64,000 nt of DNA, taken from Fibrobacter succinogenes. GTDB taxonomy: Bacteria; Fibrobacterota; Fibrobacteria; Fibrobacterales; Fibrobacteraceae. The notes beneath the pieces are model-generated. The model searched no databases. It had not been told where the DNA came from and was given only the letters and a program-made list of their open reading frames with translations. The position numbers and the translations under genes are program-made. Where the stretch lies: NCBI GenBank assembly GCA_902771595.1, contig CACXXH010000003.1:1-64000 (forward strand), read 5' to 3'. Shown here piece by piece: positions 1-8,951 of the stretch (its first letter is position 1; every line of letters starts with the position of its first letter).

Positions 1-839
1 GCGGCGGGTACCGGCAATCGGGTGGATCGTGGCAATGCCGTCACGCACGCGCACCAAACTTTCCGGCGATGCTCCGATAAACTGGTGCGTGCCGTAATCG
101 AGGAAGAACATGTACGGAGACGGGTTCACCGTGCGGAGGCGACGGTAAATGTCCAAGGCTTCGATATCGCTTGCAAACTGGATGCGGCGGGAAGGCACTG
201 CCTGCACGATGTTGCCGGCGATGATGTGCTTCTGCAAGGCTTCGACCTTTTCCACGTATTCCTTGCGGGACTGTTCCAGGTCGGTCATCGTGATGCCCTT
301 GCCATACTGCGGTTCGGGAGCGAGGTAGCTGAAGTCCAGGTCGGCGAGGCGGGCCTTGATGTTCTCGATGGCGGCCTTCAGGTCGATCTGATGCTCTTCG
401 TAGCGGGAATGTTGAGCTCGTCTACCTGCGGGGCGAGGCGGATAGTATCGCAACGGGCGCAGAATTCATAACCCAGGTAGCCCACGCCCGAAGAAGGAAT
501 CGGAATCTGGTTGGGCGGCACCGTGTTTTCGGCGGAAATCAGCGTGAGGGCGTCGAGAATGTCGCCTTCGCCTTCCTTGAGGAACACGCTTTCCTTGCCG
601 TCGATGACGATGCTAACGTCTTTCTCGTTCTGGCGCAGACGGAATCCTTCGTCCACCATCAAGGTAGAGTAGCGGCTGCGGCCATGGGCGAAGCTTGCCG
701 ATTCGAAGATTGCCTTCGCGCCGAGCTTCTTGCCGAGCGAAAACGGGGTGTAACGTTCGCCCGGGAGCGCCACGTAGATGCTATCGGTACGCGGCTCGTA
801 GCCCTGGCTTTCGGTGATGTGTCTGATCTTGTTGGTCAT
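1..839 (-). pseudogene. trpE: Anthranilate synthase component I, frame-disrupted and cut by the window edge
   Basis: Would convert chorismate plus ammonia or glutamine to anthranilate, the first step of tryptophan synthesis, together with TrpG. The N-terminal part (start at 839, with GAGG 6 nt upstream) runs to a DELNIP segment near 405. The frame then changes, and the chorismate-binding part resumes near 400 with HQIDLKAAIENI and continues through AGNIVQAVPSRR and GASPESLVRVRDG to the window edge. Family members have a stretch joining these segments, so I estimate about 30 residues are missing together with the frame change. Everything else is well conserved, so a small deletion or assembly error is more likely than an old pseudogene. 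Expression is probably controlled by the attenuator upstream. Confidence 0.85.
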
Positions 840-918
840 TTTATCCTCTGGTTTAAATCCTTTTCCTATTTTTTTAGTGGACAAAGGCTTTTTCTTCCCG
901 GAGGATTTCATTTTAAGC

Positions 919-952
919 AAAAAAGGAAGGCCTCCGTGAGTCCGGAAGCCTT
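919..952 (-). terminator. trp leader terminator (attenuator)
   Basis: On the minus strand the arms 943-952 and 927-936 form a 10-bp GC-rich stem with one mismatch and a 6-nt loop, followed by six U (919-924). It lies between the leader peptide (998-1051) and the trpE start (839), the expected place for an intrinsic terminator whose formation depends on ribosome position on the Trp codons. Confidence 0.8.
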
Positions 953-997
953 TGCTTTAAAATCTTGGGTGATTCGCTACAAATACCGGGCTCTATG

Positions 998-1051
998 TCA
1001 GAGTCCGCGCCACCAACGACGGTTGAAAATTGCACTTGTTGCGTTAACCAT
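998..1051 (-). CDS. trpL: trp operon leader peptide
   Basis: A 17-residue open frame reading MVNATSAIFNRRWWRGL ends in TGA. Two adjacent Trp codons near its end are the signature of transcription-attenuation leader peptides: a ribosome stalled on TGG-TGG for lack of charged tRNA-Trp would favour an antiterminator over the hairpin at 927-952. It sits about 160 nt upstream of trpE on the same strand. There is no Shine-Dalgarno; the start codon is 6 nt after a TATTTT -10 box, so it may be translated from a leaderless transcript. The identification rests on position, tandem Trp codons and the downstream terminator together. Confidence 0.82.
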   Translation of the reverse strand: MVNATSAIFNRRWWRGL

Positions 1052-1057
1052 GCCCAA

Positions 1058-1086
1058 AAAATATCAATTTCGGGTTTCTCTGGCAA
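1058..1086 (-). promoter_or_regulatory. trp promoter
   Basis: Minus-strand TTGCCA (1081-1086) is separated by exactly 17 nt from TATTTT (1058-1063). The leader-peptide ATG begins 6 nt after the -10 box. This is the best sigma-70-like match in the region. Confidence 0.65.
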
Positions 1087-1138
1087 GGGATTCGTCCCCA
1101 AAAAAACGAATTTTTTTGAAAAGTGCTTTTTTTACGCG

Positions 1139-1165
1139 AAAAACGACACCTTTTTACAGGTGTCG
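1139..1165 (-). terminator. Intrinsic terminator upstream of the trp promoter
   Basis: Perfect 8-bp stem (1144-1151 with 1158-1165), loop of 6, then five U on the minus strand. No coding gene precedes it on that strand inside the intergenic region, so it either insulates the trp operon from readthrough or ends an unseen small RNA. Confidence 0.6.
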
Positions 1166-1491
1166 CTTGGATGATCTCAATCAAGGAAGGTGTATAAAGT
1201 CCTTAATTTGTATGTTAAAAAATAAATAAAAAACCTTCCTGTGGCTGTTACATAATTCTGTTTTTTTTGGTACACATGGGTGAGCGCGGAAGTCGCTTTG
1301 TAAAATCCGCATCTTTAAAGGGTTGTCGCTCGCGGTGAAAAAATTGCCGATTTTAACCTAAAAATAGCCTTTTTGAGGAGCTCTGAAGTGTAAAAAATTG
1401 TTTTGTAATAAAATTGTAAGCATTTTGCTCTATTCATGGGCCTGCATAAAAAAAGCATATAATTCTATAATTAGGCAACTTTTGAGGTTAT
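1166..1491. other. Intergenic region without a recognised gene
   Basis: AT-rich. It contains an inverted repeat of 8-bp arms (1184-1191 and 1233-1240) around a 41-nt AT-rich loop, and a run of eight T near 1261. Two overlapping TATAAT-like boxes (1458-1463, 1466-1471) and a GAGG Shine-Dalgarno (1484-1487) precede the start at 1492, so the promoter of the next gene probably lies at its right end. I see no RNA gene I can name. Confidence 0.5.
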
Positions 1492-4400
1492 ATGAAATTA
1501 AGCAAGTACCCCAGTGCTATTCCATTCCTTATTTTTGCCTTCTGCAGCATTTTTGTCCAGATGGGACTTTTCGTCCATTTCCAGCGTTGGCTCTCCTTCT
1601 CGTTCGAAGGTTCGGCCTTCTGGTGGCGCAGCATGCTGCTCCAGGTCGCCATCTTCTCGCCTGCCATTTTCATGATGCCTGCGGCGAGCTACTTTGCGGG
1701 GCGCTTCCACAAGGGCCGCGTGATGGCATGGTCGTCGGTGGGAATGCTTGCTGCCGTTATCGCAATTGTCGTTTGTTATGTGGCGGGTGCCGAATGGGTT
1801 GCATACGGCTTGCTGGGACTCTATGGTGTTTTCCTCGCCATTCTCACTCCGGCCAAGCTCGGTATAATGAAGGAGATGGTCGAGCCCGAAGACCTGGTCA
1901 AGATTAACGCGTGGTACATGGCGCTTTGCGTTCTCGGTACTGCCGGTGCGGCATTCTTTGCGATGGGGCTTTCGGGTAGGCCCGATTCTCCGGTGAGCAT
2001 CGATCTTACGCTCTGGATTTACCTCGGGCTTAGCGTGCTTTCGACTCTTGCCGCGTTCTTCATCCGGGTCGGCGCCACGCACGATACTCTGAAGATGCGT
2101 TCTTCCAGGCGCAACTTCGCCGCCACGTGGAGGCACCCGATCGTCCGTCTCGCCATTCTCGGGCTTTCGGCAATTTGGGGCGTTACGCAGATTTTCCTTA
2201 TCCTTATCCAGAACATGGCGGACATGCTCAACACGGCCGTCATTCCGATTTCGATGTTCATTGTCACGGTGGGCTATATCGTGGGTGCTCTGTCTGCAAG
2301 CTGGGCCTCCAAGGGCTTTGTCGAAACCGGGTTCATCCCGTTCTCGGCGGCGGCTTCCGCCATCACGATGTTCGCGCTCCCGTTCGTGCACAACGACTGG
2401 CTGCAGGCGGTGCTCTACGGCATCATCGGTTTCTGCGCCGGTTCTTCGTTCGTCATTTTGCGTACGGTTATCCAGAACTTCACGCGCCCCGATACCGCGG
2501 GCCGCATCCATGCGGTGGCGAATACCATCCAGATGGCGTTCCTCGTGCTCATCATGGGCGGGCAGACTTTGCTGCTCATCTTTACGCCGGTGACGCTCGA
2601 TTACTGCTTCATGATTCTCGCGGTGATCCTTGCGCTCAGCTTCATCACGAACCTGAGGCACACCCCGATGCCGCTCCTGCGCGCCGCGCTCCGCTTCGCG
2701 TTCGCTTTCGTGTTCCGTTACCGCGTGAAGGTCGTGGGCGTGCAGAACATTCCCGAGACTGGCCCGGTTCTTTTGGTGGGTCCGCATTTCAGCTTTATTG
2801 ACTGGGCCGTGCTCCAGATGTCGTCGCCCAGGCCGCTTCGCATTGCAAGTAACAGGAACACTTTTGCGGACTGGTACCAGCGCTGGTTCTCGCACGGAAA
2901 GTTCTTCATCAACATCAATCGCCGCGATCCGGCTCCTGCCATGCAGCGCATTCACGATGCGCTCCTGAGGGGTGAGGCCGTAGTCATCTTCCCCGAAGGC
3001 GAAGTTTCCAAGAAGGCGTTCATCTCGGCTTTCTCGCTCGACTATTCGAAGGCGATTGAAGGCACGAACGCTCCGATAGTCCCGTTCTACATCCAGGGCC
3101 TGTGGGGCAGCCGTTACAGCCAGGCTTCCGAGTGCGTGAACCGCCCGCAGGTATTCAACCGCGTCATCAGCGTGGGTTACGGGAAAATGCTCCCGGTCGG
3201 TACGTCCGAAGAAGTCATCAACAGGGAACTGCACTTCTTGGGCGCGGACATCTGGAATGTCGCGATGGATCAGTCCCAATCGACGATCCCGCTCTGGTTC
3301 AAGGCGATGCGCAAGCGCCGCTTCCGCCCGATACTTATCGATCCCGCGGGTAACCACGTGAACGGTTACGGCATGATTCGCCTCTGCCATTATTTCGGGT
3401 GCATTATCAGGTCGGAGACCAGGGGTGAAAAGCACGTCGGGTTCATGCTGCCCACGAGCAGGGATGCCGCGCTCGGAATCATCTCGATTCTCGGGACGGG
3501 CAAGACGAGCGTGAACCTCAATTATTCCGCTCCCGTCGATACGATTCTCGGGTGCCTCGAGAAGGCGGACGTTGGCGCGGTCGTGACCACGCACGCCTTC
3601 TACGACAAGCTCTGCGGCAGGAACGCCGCCTTCGGGCAGATTGCCGAAAAATACCGGATGATTTACCTCGACGAAGAGGAAGCGAAGATTTCTTCGGTGA
3701 GCAAGTTCCTTTCGACCGCAATAATCATGGCATGCCCCGGAGCCCTTTTGCGCAGGCTCTGGTTCTCCGCGGCGAAACTTAGCGACGATGCCGTCATCCT
3801 TTTCAGTTCGGGTTCCGAAGGTACGCCCAAGGGTGTCGAACTCACGCACAAGAACATCATCTCGAATGCGCAGCAGGGTGACTATGTCATAAAGCTCTGC
3901 CGTACGGACGTGATGACGGCGCTGCTCCCGCTGTTCCATTCCTTCGGGTTTACGCTTACCTTCATCTTGCCGCTTTTGGACGGCGTGCCGATGGTGCTCT
4001 GCCCCGACCCGACCGATATCAAGACGCTTGCGCGCGTGTGCGCCCAGTACAAGACGACCATCATGATGGGGACTCCCACGTTCCTGCGCGCCATCGCCAT
4101 CAACCGCTGGGTCCACCCGATGTGTCTCGATTCGCTGCGTTACATTATCGCGGGCGCCGAAAAGCTCCGTCCCGAAATGCGCGAGGCGTTCAAGCTCAAG
4201 TTCGGCAAGGACATCTACGAAGGGTACGGCTGTACGGAACTTACCCCGCTTGCCTCCATCAATGCCCCCAATGTGTTGCTCGATGACTTCCTCACCATGG
4301 AAAAGTGCAGCGATCCTTCGAGTATCGGCCTGCCTCCTCCCGGCACGGTGGTCGCCATTATCGATCCCGAAACGAACGAGTTCCTGCCGCAGGGTGCCGA

Positions 4401-4896
4401 AGGCATGCTTGTCGTGACCGGGCCGCAGGTGATGAAGGGTTACCTGAAGGACAAGGAAAAGACGGACAATGTCATCCTCGAAATCGATGGGCGCCGCTGG
4501 TACAAGACGGGCGACAAGTGCTCCATCACGAAGGACGGGTTCGTGCAGATTCTCGGGCGCTACAGCCGCTTCGCGAAACTCGGTGGCGAAATGATTTCCC
4601 TTACCGCGGTGGAACTCCGCATCGCCGAATCGAAGGTGCTCGACAACCAGGAATTCGCCGTGACCGCTGTTCCCGATTCGTCGAAGGGCGAACGCATCGT
4701 GCTTCTGGTTAAGGGCGACCTCGATACCGAGGAAATTTCCCGCAACTTGCGCAAGTCCGGCATTCCGCCCCTTATGCTCCCGGGTTCCGTGTTCTGCGTC
4801 GAGAACGTCCCGAAGCTCGGAAGCGGAAAGTGGGACTTCAACGGCATGAAAAAACTTGCCGTCGAACTCGTCGACAGCAAGACTCAAGGTCGTTAG
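1492..4896 (+). CDS. MFS transporter / PlsC-type acyltransferase / acyl-ACP synthetase fusion (LplT-Aas-like)
   Basis: A 1134-residue protein joining three activities. Residues about 1-400 are a 12-helix MFS permease like the lysophospholipid flippase LplT. A PlsC-type acyltransferase follows, with the HX4D motif HFSFID near residue 433 and FPEGE near 500. The C-terminal half is an ANL adenylating enzyme with FSSGSEGTPKG near 770, GYGCTE near 910, YKTGD near 1003 and the catalytic Lys in GSGKWD near 1111. In Enterobacteria LplT and Aas are neighbouring proteins that flip lysophosphatidylethanolamine inward and re-acylate it; the fusion implies the same pathway in one inner-membrane polypeptide. 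Start chosen for the GAGG site 4 nt upstream. It converges with the next gene, leaving only 16 nt. Confidence 0.88.
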   Translation: MKLSKYPSAIPFLIFAFCSIFVQMGLFVHFQRWLSFSFEGSAFWWRSMLLQVAIFSPAIFMMPAASYFAGRFHKGRVMAWSSVGMLAAVIAIVVCYVAGAEWVAYGLLGLYGVFLAILTPAKLGIMKEMVEPEDLVKINAWYMALCVLGTAGAAFFAMGLSGRPDSPVSIDLTLWIYLGLSVLSTLAAFFIRVGATHDTLKMRSSRRNFAATWRHPIVRLAILGLSAIWGVTQIFLILIQNMADMLNTAVIPISMFIVTVGYIVGALSASWASKGFVETGFIPFSAAASAITMFALPFVHNDWLQAVLYGIIGFCAGSSFVILRTVIQNFTRPDTAGRIHAVANTIQMAFLVLIMGGQTLLLIFTPVTLDYCFMILAVILALSFITNLRHTPMPLLRAALRFAFAFVFRYRVKVVGVQNIPETGPVLLVGPHFSFIDWAVLQMSSPRPLRIASNRNTFADWYQRWFSHGKFFININRRDPAPAMQRIHDALLRGEAVVIFPEGEVSKKAFISAFSLDYSKAIEGTNAPIVPFYIQGLWGSRYSQASECVNRPQVFNRVISVGYGKMLPVGTSEEVINRELHFLGADIWNVAMDQSQSTIPLWFKAMRKRRFRPILIDPAGNHVNGYGMIRLCHYFGCIIRSETRGEKHVGFMLPTSRDAALGIISILGTGKTSVNLNYSAPVDTILGCLEKADVGAVVTTHAFYDKLCGRNAAFGQIAEKYRMIYLDEEEAKISSVSKFLSTAIIMACPGALLRRLWFSAAKLSDDAVILFSSGSEGTPKGVELTHKNIISNAQQGDYVIKLCRTDVMTALLPLFHSFGFTLTFILPLLDGVPMVLCPDPTDIKTLARVCAQYKTTIMMGTPTFLRAIAINRWVHPMCLDSLRYIIAGAEKLRPEMREAFKLKFGKDIYEGYGCTELTPLASINAPNVLLDDFLTMEKCSDPSSIGLPPPGTVVAIIDPETNEFLPQGAEGMLVVTGPQVMKGYLKDKEKTDNVILEIDGRRWYKTGDKCSITKDGFVQILGRYSRFAKLGGEMISLTAVELRIAESKVLDNQEFAVTAVPDSSKGERIVLLVKGDLDTEEISRNLRKSGIPPLMLPGSVFCVENVPKLGSGKWDFNGMKKLAVELVDSKTQGR

Positions 4897-4912
4897 TTTA
4901 TTATAACCGCAG

Positions 4913-6439
4913 TTACTTGTGGGAAGCGATTCCCAGCTTGTTCATGCGGTAGTTCATCATGCGGGGCGAAACACCGAGCGTCCTGCCTGCGGCAGATAGG
5001 TTCCCGTCGTTCTGCTTGATGGCTTCCGTCAGGATTTCCTTCTCGTAGTTCTGCAACATCACTTCGAGCGGCGCTCCCGTCAACACGATGGAGTTCCCGT
5101 TGCCCGAAGTGAGGCTGGTCTGCAGGGAAGGTGGCAGGTTGAAGCTGTGGATGCATTCGTCCTTTGCGGTAAGCACGGCTCGTTCCATGCAGTTCTCGAG
5201 TTCGCGGACGTTGCCCGGCCAGTAGTAGCTCATGAGCATGTTGATGGCCGTCGTCGAGAGGCGCGCGATCTTTTTCCCGTACTTGAGATTGAACTTGTCA
5301 ATAAAGTGTTCCGCCAACAGTATGATGTCGCTCTTGCGCTTGGCGAGGTCGGGCATCACGATGGGGAAGATGTTCAGGCGGTAATAAAGGTCTTCGCGGA
5401 ACTTGCCTTGCTGCATGAGCTCTTCGAGGTTACGGCTCGTGGCCGCCAAGAAGCGCACGTCGGCATGGATTTCCTCGTTGCTGCCCACGCGGCTGAACGT
5501 GCGTTCTTGCAGGAATCGCAACAGCTTCACTTGGGTCTGCATGGTGAGATCGCCGATTTCGTCGAGGAAGAGCGTACCGCCGTTTGCCGCTTCCGCGCGT
5601 CCGATACGGCGGACCATCGCTCCGGTGAAGGCTCCCTTCTCGTGTCCGAAAAGTTCGCTTTCCACGAGGTTCTCGGGGAGCGCGGCGCAGTTGAGCGTGA
5701 TAAACGGCTTGTCTTTTCTCGGCGACAGGTTCACGATGGCGCGGGCGATCATTTCCTTGCCGGTACCGCTTCCGCCGCGTATGAGCACGGTGGCGTCGCT
5801 CGGGGCTACCTGATGGAGCTGCTCGTAGACGATTTGCATCTCGCGGCAGTTACCCACGATTTCGCTGGGGTTGTTCGCGAGCATGTCGCGCAGCTTGCGG
5901 TTCTCTTCGAGCATGGCTTCGTGCTCGTTGTGCAGCTCGATGCATTCGTTCGCCGCGTCGCCCGTGATGTTCGCGATAATTTCGAGCAGGGCCACGTCGC
6001 GGTCCAAATCGGTGGTACCGTCAACCGGCCTGTCGATTGAAAGCGTTCCGATGGTCTTCTCGTCGTGAATCAGCGGGACGCAGATGAACGCCACTTGGGA
6101 ATCGTAGTTGCGCGAGCCGGTGCGGTTCAAGAATCTGGAATCCTTGCGAAGGTCCGGAATGACGTGGCTGATGCCGCGTTCGGCCACATGGCCCGTGATG
6201 CCTTCGCCCATGCGGTAAAAGCCTTTCTGCTTTTCGGATTCGTCAAGTCCGCGAGAGGCCTCGATTTTCAGGGTGTCTCCAAAAAGGAGCGCGAAGGTGC
6301 CGCGAAGCATGCCGAGTTCGGTTTCCAGGATGTCGAGGACGTTTTCCAGCAACTTTTCCACGTTGCGTTCGTGGATAATCGCGACGCTAATCTTCTGGAT
6401 GACCGAAATTTCGGAACCTATGGGAGTTGGCATGGACAT
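4913..6439 (-). CDS. Sigma-54-dependent, GAF-containing regulator (NifA/NtrC family)
   Basis: Activates transcription with sigma-54 RNA polymerase. An N-terminal GAF sensor domain (about residues 15-165) is followed by an AAA+ domain with Walker A GGSGTGKE near residue 221, the sigma-54 contact loop GAFTGA near 267 and Walker B LFLDEIGD, then a C-terminal Fis-type helix-turn-helix (about 465-505). No receiver domain is present, so the signal enters through GAF. The layout matches NifA, but no nif gene is in the window, so the target is unknown. It follows dapL on the same strand after 56 nt. A second ATG at 6433 lies 6 nt after TATTTT and may be the true start of a leaderless mRNA. Confidence 0.88.
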   Translation of the reverse strand: MSMPTPIGSEISVIQKISVAIIHERNVEKLLENVLDILETELGMLRGTFALLFGDTLKIEASRGLDESEKQKGFYRMGEGITGHVAERGISHVIPDLRKDSRFLNRTGSRNYDSQVAFICVPLIHDEKTIGTLSIDRPVDGTTDLDRDVALLEIIANITGDAANECIELHNEHEAMLEENRKLRDMLANNPSEIVGNCREMQIVYEQLHQVAPSDATVLIRGGSGTGKEMIARAIVNLSPRKDKPFITLNCAALPENLVESELFGHEKGAFTGAMVRRIGRAEAANGGTLFLDEIGDLTMQTQVKLLRFLQERTFSRVGSNEEIHADVRFLAATSRNLEELMQQGKFREDLYYRLNIFPIVMPDLAKRKSDIILLAEHFIDKFNLKYGKKIARLSTTAINMLMSYYWPGNVRELENCMERAVLTAKDECIHSFNLPPSLQTSLTSGNGNSIVLTGAPLEVMLQNYEKEILTEAIKQNDGNLSAAGRTLGVSPRMMNYRMNKLGIASHK

Positions 6440-6495
6440 AAAATAGCAATTGGGGATGTTAAGTGTGGAATGTGACTGCGTTCATTTCGCACTGT

Positions 6496-7704
6496 TTAGA
6501 GCTTTTCCTTGATGCGCTTGAGCGCTTCCTTGGTGCGTTCGTAGTCGCCGAAGGCGGTCAGGCGGAAGTATCCTTCGCCGCAGGGGCCGAAGCCGCTGCC
6601 GGGCGTACCCACGACTTCGCAGGTGGCGAGCAGGCGGTCGAAGAAGTCGAAGGATTTCTCGCCGTCGGGAATTTTCCACCAGATATAGGGCGCGTGTTCA
6701 CCGCCGAATACCGTGTAGCCCGCCGCGGAGAGTTCTTCGCGGATGACCTTTGCCGTGCGCATGTAACCGGCGATGACTTCCTTGGTCTGCTGCCAGCCTA
6801 CCGGGGAATAGATGGCCTCGGCGGCGCGCTGGGTCACGTAGCTAACGCCGTTGAATTTGGTGCACTGCCTGCGGTTCCACATGGAGCGGAGCTTGGAAAG
6901 TTCGTGCGGGATGACCGTGTAGGCGCAGCGCACGCCGGTGAAACCCGCCGTCTTGCTGAAGCTGCGGAACTCGATGGCGCAGGTGCGCGCACCCGGAATC
7001 TCGAAGATGGAGTGCGGGAGCGATTCGTCCTGGATGTAGCAGTTGTAGGCGCCGTCGAACAGGATGATGGCCCCGTTCTCGTTCGCGTAATTCACGAACT
7101 TCTGCAGGGTCTCGCGGCTCAGTACCGTACCCGTCGGGTTGTTCGGGCTGCAAAGGTAGATCATCTGCACCGGATTCTTGGGCAGGTCCGGCTGGAAGTT
7201 GTTCTCGGCGGTCGAAGCGAGGTAGGTCACCTTAGAAAAATGTCCGTCATTTTGCAACACGCCCGCGCGTCCGGCCATCACGTTCGAGTCCAGATATACC
7301 GGGTAAACGGGGTCCGGGATGGCGATTTTTACATTTTCTGTAAAAAGTTCCTGGATGTTGGCCACGTCGCACTTGGATCCGTCGCTCACGAAGATATCGT
7401 CCGGGTCCATTTCGATGCCGCGGGAAGTGTATTCGCCGGCTACAATCGCCTCGCGTACGAAGTCGTAGCCCTGTTCGGGGCCGTAACCGCGGAAAGTCCC
7501 CTTCACGGCCATCTCGTCGACGGCCTTGTGCATGGCCTTGATGACTTCGGGGATGAGGGGCGTGGTCACGTCGCCGATACCCAGGCGGACGATGTCGGCA
7601 TTTTCGTGTGTGCCCTGGTATTCCTTAATCTTCTTGGCGATGGTCGAGAAAAGGTAGCTACCGGGAAGGAGGTCGTAGTTGGCGTTGATGTAAGAGTTGT
7701 TCAT
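6496..7704 (-). CDS. dapL: LL-diaminopimelate aminotransferase
   Basis: PLP-dependent class I/II aminotransferase that converts tetrahydrodipicolinate directly to LL-diaminopimelate, bypassing the succinylase and dehydrogenase routes to lysine and peptidoglycan. The N-terminus NANYDLLPGSYLFSTIAKK, the segment RLGIGDVTTPL and the PLP-lysine region SFSKTAGFTGVR are typical of DapL. 402 residues, normal for the family. It lies downstream of dapF on the same strand, 95 nt away, so the two consecutive pathway enzymes are likely co-transcribed. Confidence 0.95.
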   Translation of the reverse strand: MNNSYINANYDLLPGSYLFSTIAKKIKEYQGTHENADIVRLGIGDVTTPLIPEVIKAMHKAVDEMAVKGTFRGYGPEQGYDFVREAIVAGEYTSRGIEMDPDDIFVSDGSKCDVANIQELFTENVKIAIPDPVYPVYLDSNVMAGRAGVLQNDGHFSKVTYLASTAENNFQPDLPKNPVQMIYLCSPNNPTGTVLSRETLQKFVNYANENGAIILFDGAYNCYIQDESLPHSIFEIPGARTCAIEFRSFSKTAGFTGVRCAYTVIPHELSKLRSMWNRRQCTKFNGVSYVTQRAAEAIYSPVGWQQTKEVIAGYMRTAKVIREELSAAGYTVFGGEHAPYIWWKIPDGEKSFDFFDRLLATCEVVGTPGSGFGPCGEGYFRLTAFGDYERTKEALKRIKEKL

Positions 7705-7799
7705 GATTCGATGTGAAGTGTTTGATTTGGGCGGCTATGCCGCGATGTGAGGTGCGAAATGTGGATGGCAAAAATTATTCGTTCCGCATTCCACGTGAT

Positions 7800-8711
7800 T
7801 TATAGCTCGATTTCTCCCTGGAAAACTTCCTGTGCAGGGCCGGTCATGAGCACCGGGCCGTCGTTCTCGTGCTTGATGTGGAGCGTCCCGCCGTCCAGGA
7901 TGATGTCGGCTTCGACGCCCACGCGGCCCGTGCGCTGGGCCGCAACGAGGGTTGCGCAGCTACCGGTTCCGCAGGCCATGGTGACGCCGCAACCCCGTTC
8001 CCAAACCCGCATGCGGATTTGGGTGGGCGTCCCTTGACCCGAAGGAAGAACCTGCGCGAATTCGATGTTGCACCTGTCCGGGAACTGCTTGTCGCATTCC
8101 AGCACGCGACCCCAGTTTTCCAACTGGATTTTTTCGATGTCGTCCACGAAAATGACCGCGTGCGGATTTCCCATCGAGACGGTCTCCGCGGTGAAGTCGT
8201 AGCTGTCGGCGGTGAGTTTGATGGTCCCGAGGAAGTTCCGCGGGTCTCCCATGTCCACGCACACTCGACCGTCGTCCAGGAGGGCTGGCTTCACGAGCCC
8301 GCTCTTGGTGTGCAAGTTGAATACCTTGGTGTCGGGCGATTTCGCGAGCCCGCGGCTGCGGATGTATTTCGCCACGCAGCGCGTTGCGTTCCCGCACATG
8401 GCGGCTTCGGAGCCGTCGGCGTTGAATATGCGCATCTCGAAGTCGGTGCCGTTGGCTTGCGATTTGGATGCGGGTCCCGTGCCCGAGGCGACTCCGTCCA
8501 TCACGAGGCAGCCTTCGCTGTCCATCGGGGTCACGATGACCACGCCGTCGGCGCCTATGCCGAAGCGGCGGTCGCAAAGCTTGATAACGCGCTGGGTAAA
8601 TTCGGTGCCGAAGCCCGCGCCGGCATCCGTCCCGTTATTCAGATTTTGACCCGGTTCCAATAAAATGAAATCGTTGCCGAGTCCGGTCCATTTGGAAAAC
8701 TTGATAAACAT
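7800..8711 (-). CDS. dapF: Diaminopimelate epimerase
   Basis: Interconverts LL- and meso-diaminopimelate, the step after DapL. Both catalytic cysteines are visible, in MCGNATRC and in MACGTGSCATL, with the N-terminal FSKWTGLGNDF signature. Start placed at 8711 because AAGGGG lies just upstream of that ATG; a longer frame would add nine residues. About 303 residues, slightly longer than usual because of a Gly/Ser-rich insertion before the first active-site loop. Three palindromic sites lie upstream, so the dapF-dapL pair is probably repressor-controlled. Confidence 0.94.
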   Translation of the reverse strand: MFIKFSKWTGLGNDFILLEPGQNLNNGTDAGAGFGTEFTQRVIKLCDRRFGIGADGVVIVTPMDSEGCLVMDGVASGTGPASKSQANGTDFEMRIFNADGSEAAMCGNATRCVAKYIRSRGLAKSPDTKVFNLHTKSGLVKPALLDDGRVCVDMGDPRNFLGTIKLTADSYDFTAETVSMGNPHAVIFVDDIEKIQLENWGRVLECDKQFPDRCNIEFAQVLPSGQGTPTQIRMRVWERGCGVTMACGTGSCATLVAAQRTGRVGVEADIILDGGTLHIKHENDGPVLMTGPAQEVFQGEIEL

Positions 8712-8739
8712 GCCCCTTGTTTGCAAGAAGCGTGCCAAT

Positions 8740-8860
8740 TTTACAGATTTTGTTAAAATCGCTCAAAAACGCCTGTTTTGGGCGGAAAACGAAAATCCTA
8801 TAAAATGTAATATTTACAGATTATGTAAAAACAGTGATTTTGTTTTACATTTTATGTAAA
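8740..8860. promoter_or_regulatory. Three palindromic operator-like sites upstream of dapF
   Basis: Two 17-bp palindromes of form TTTACA-N5-TGTAAA occur at 8813-8829 and 8844-8860, centred 31 bp apart (about three helical turns). A related weaker site lies at 8740-8757. They fill the space between the BASS gene and the dapF start. On the minus strand a TTTACA half-site could serve as -35 with an AT-rich -10 17 nt further on, so binding could block the dapF-dapL promoter. The regulator is not identifiable. Confidence 0.6.
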
Positions 8861-8951
8861 GTTGTTCTGCCGCGGTTATATACTCGGTTATATAAATATT
8901 GCCGCTGTGTCCGAATGCGCTACGGCATGCGGATCGCCGGACCGGAAACGT

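Noticed and set aside
395..410. Programmed frameshift in trpE
   Set aside because: No slippery heptamer is seen, and a family-conserved stretch is missing, so a frame change alone would not restore the protein.
1498..4887. A very long open frame antisense to the MFS/acyltransferase/synthetase gene
   Set aside because: Composition of the translation is Arg/His-rich with no domain, and the opposite strand has a complete multi-domain enzyme. It is a by-product of GC-rich codon usage, as is the similar antisense frame at 19652-23071.
6461..7799. Short inverted repeats (GTGCGAAATG ... CATTCCAC type) on both sides of dapL
   Set aside because: Imperfect arms with variable spacing; suggestive of a small dispersed element but too degenerate to call.
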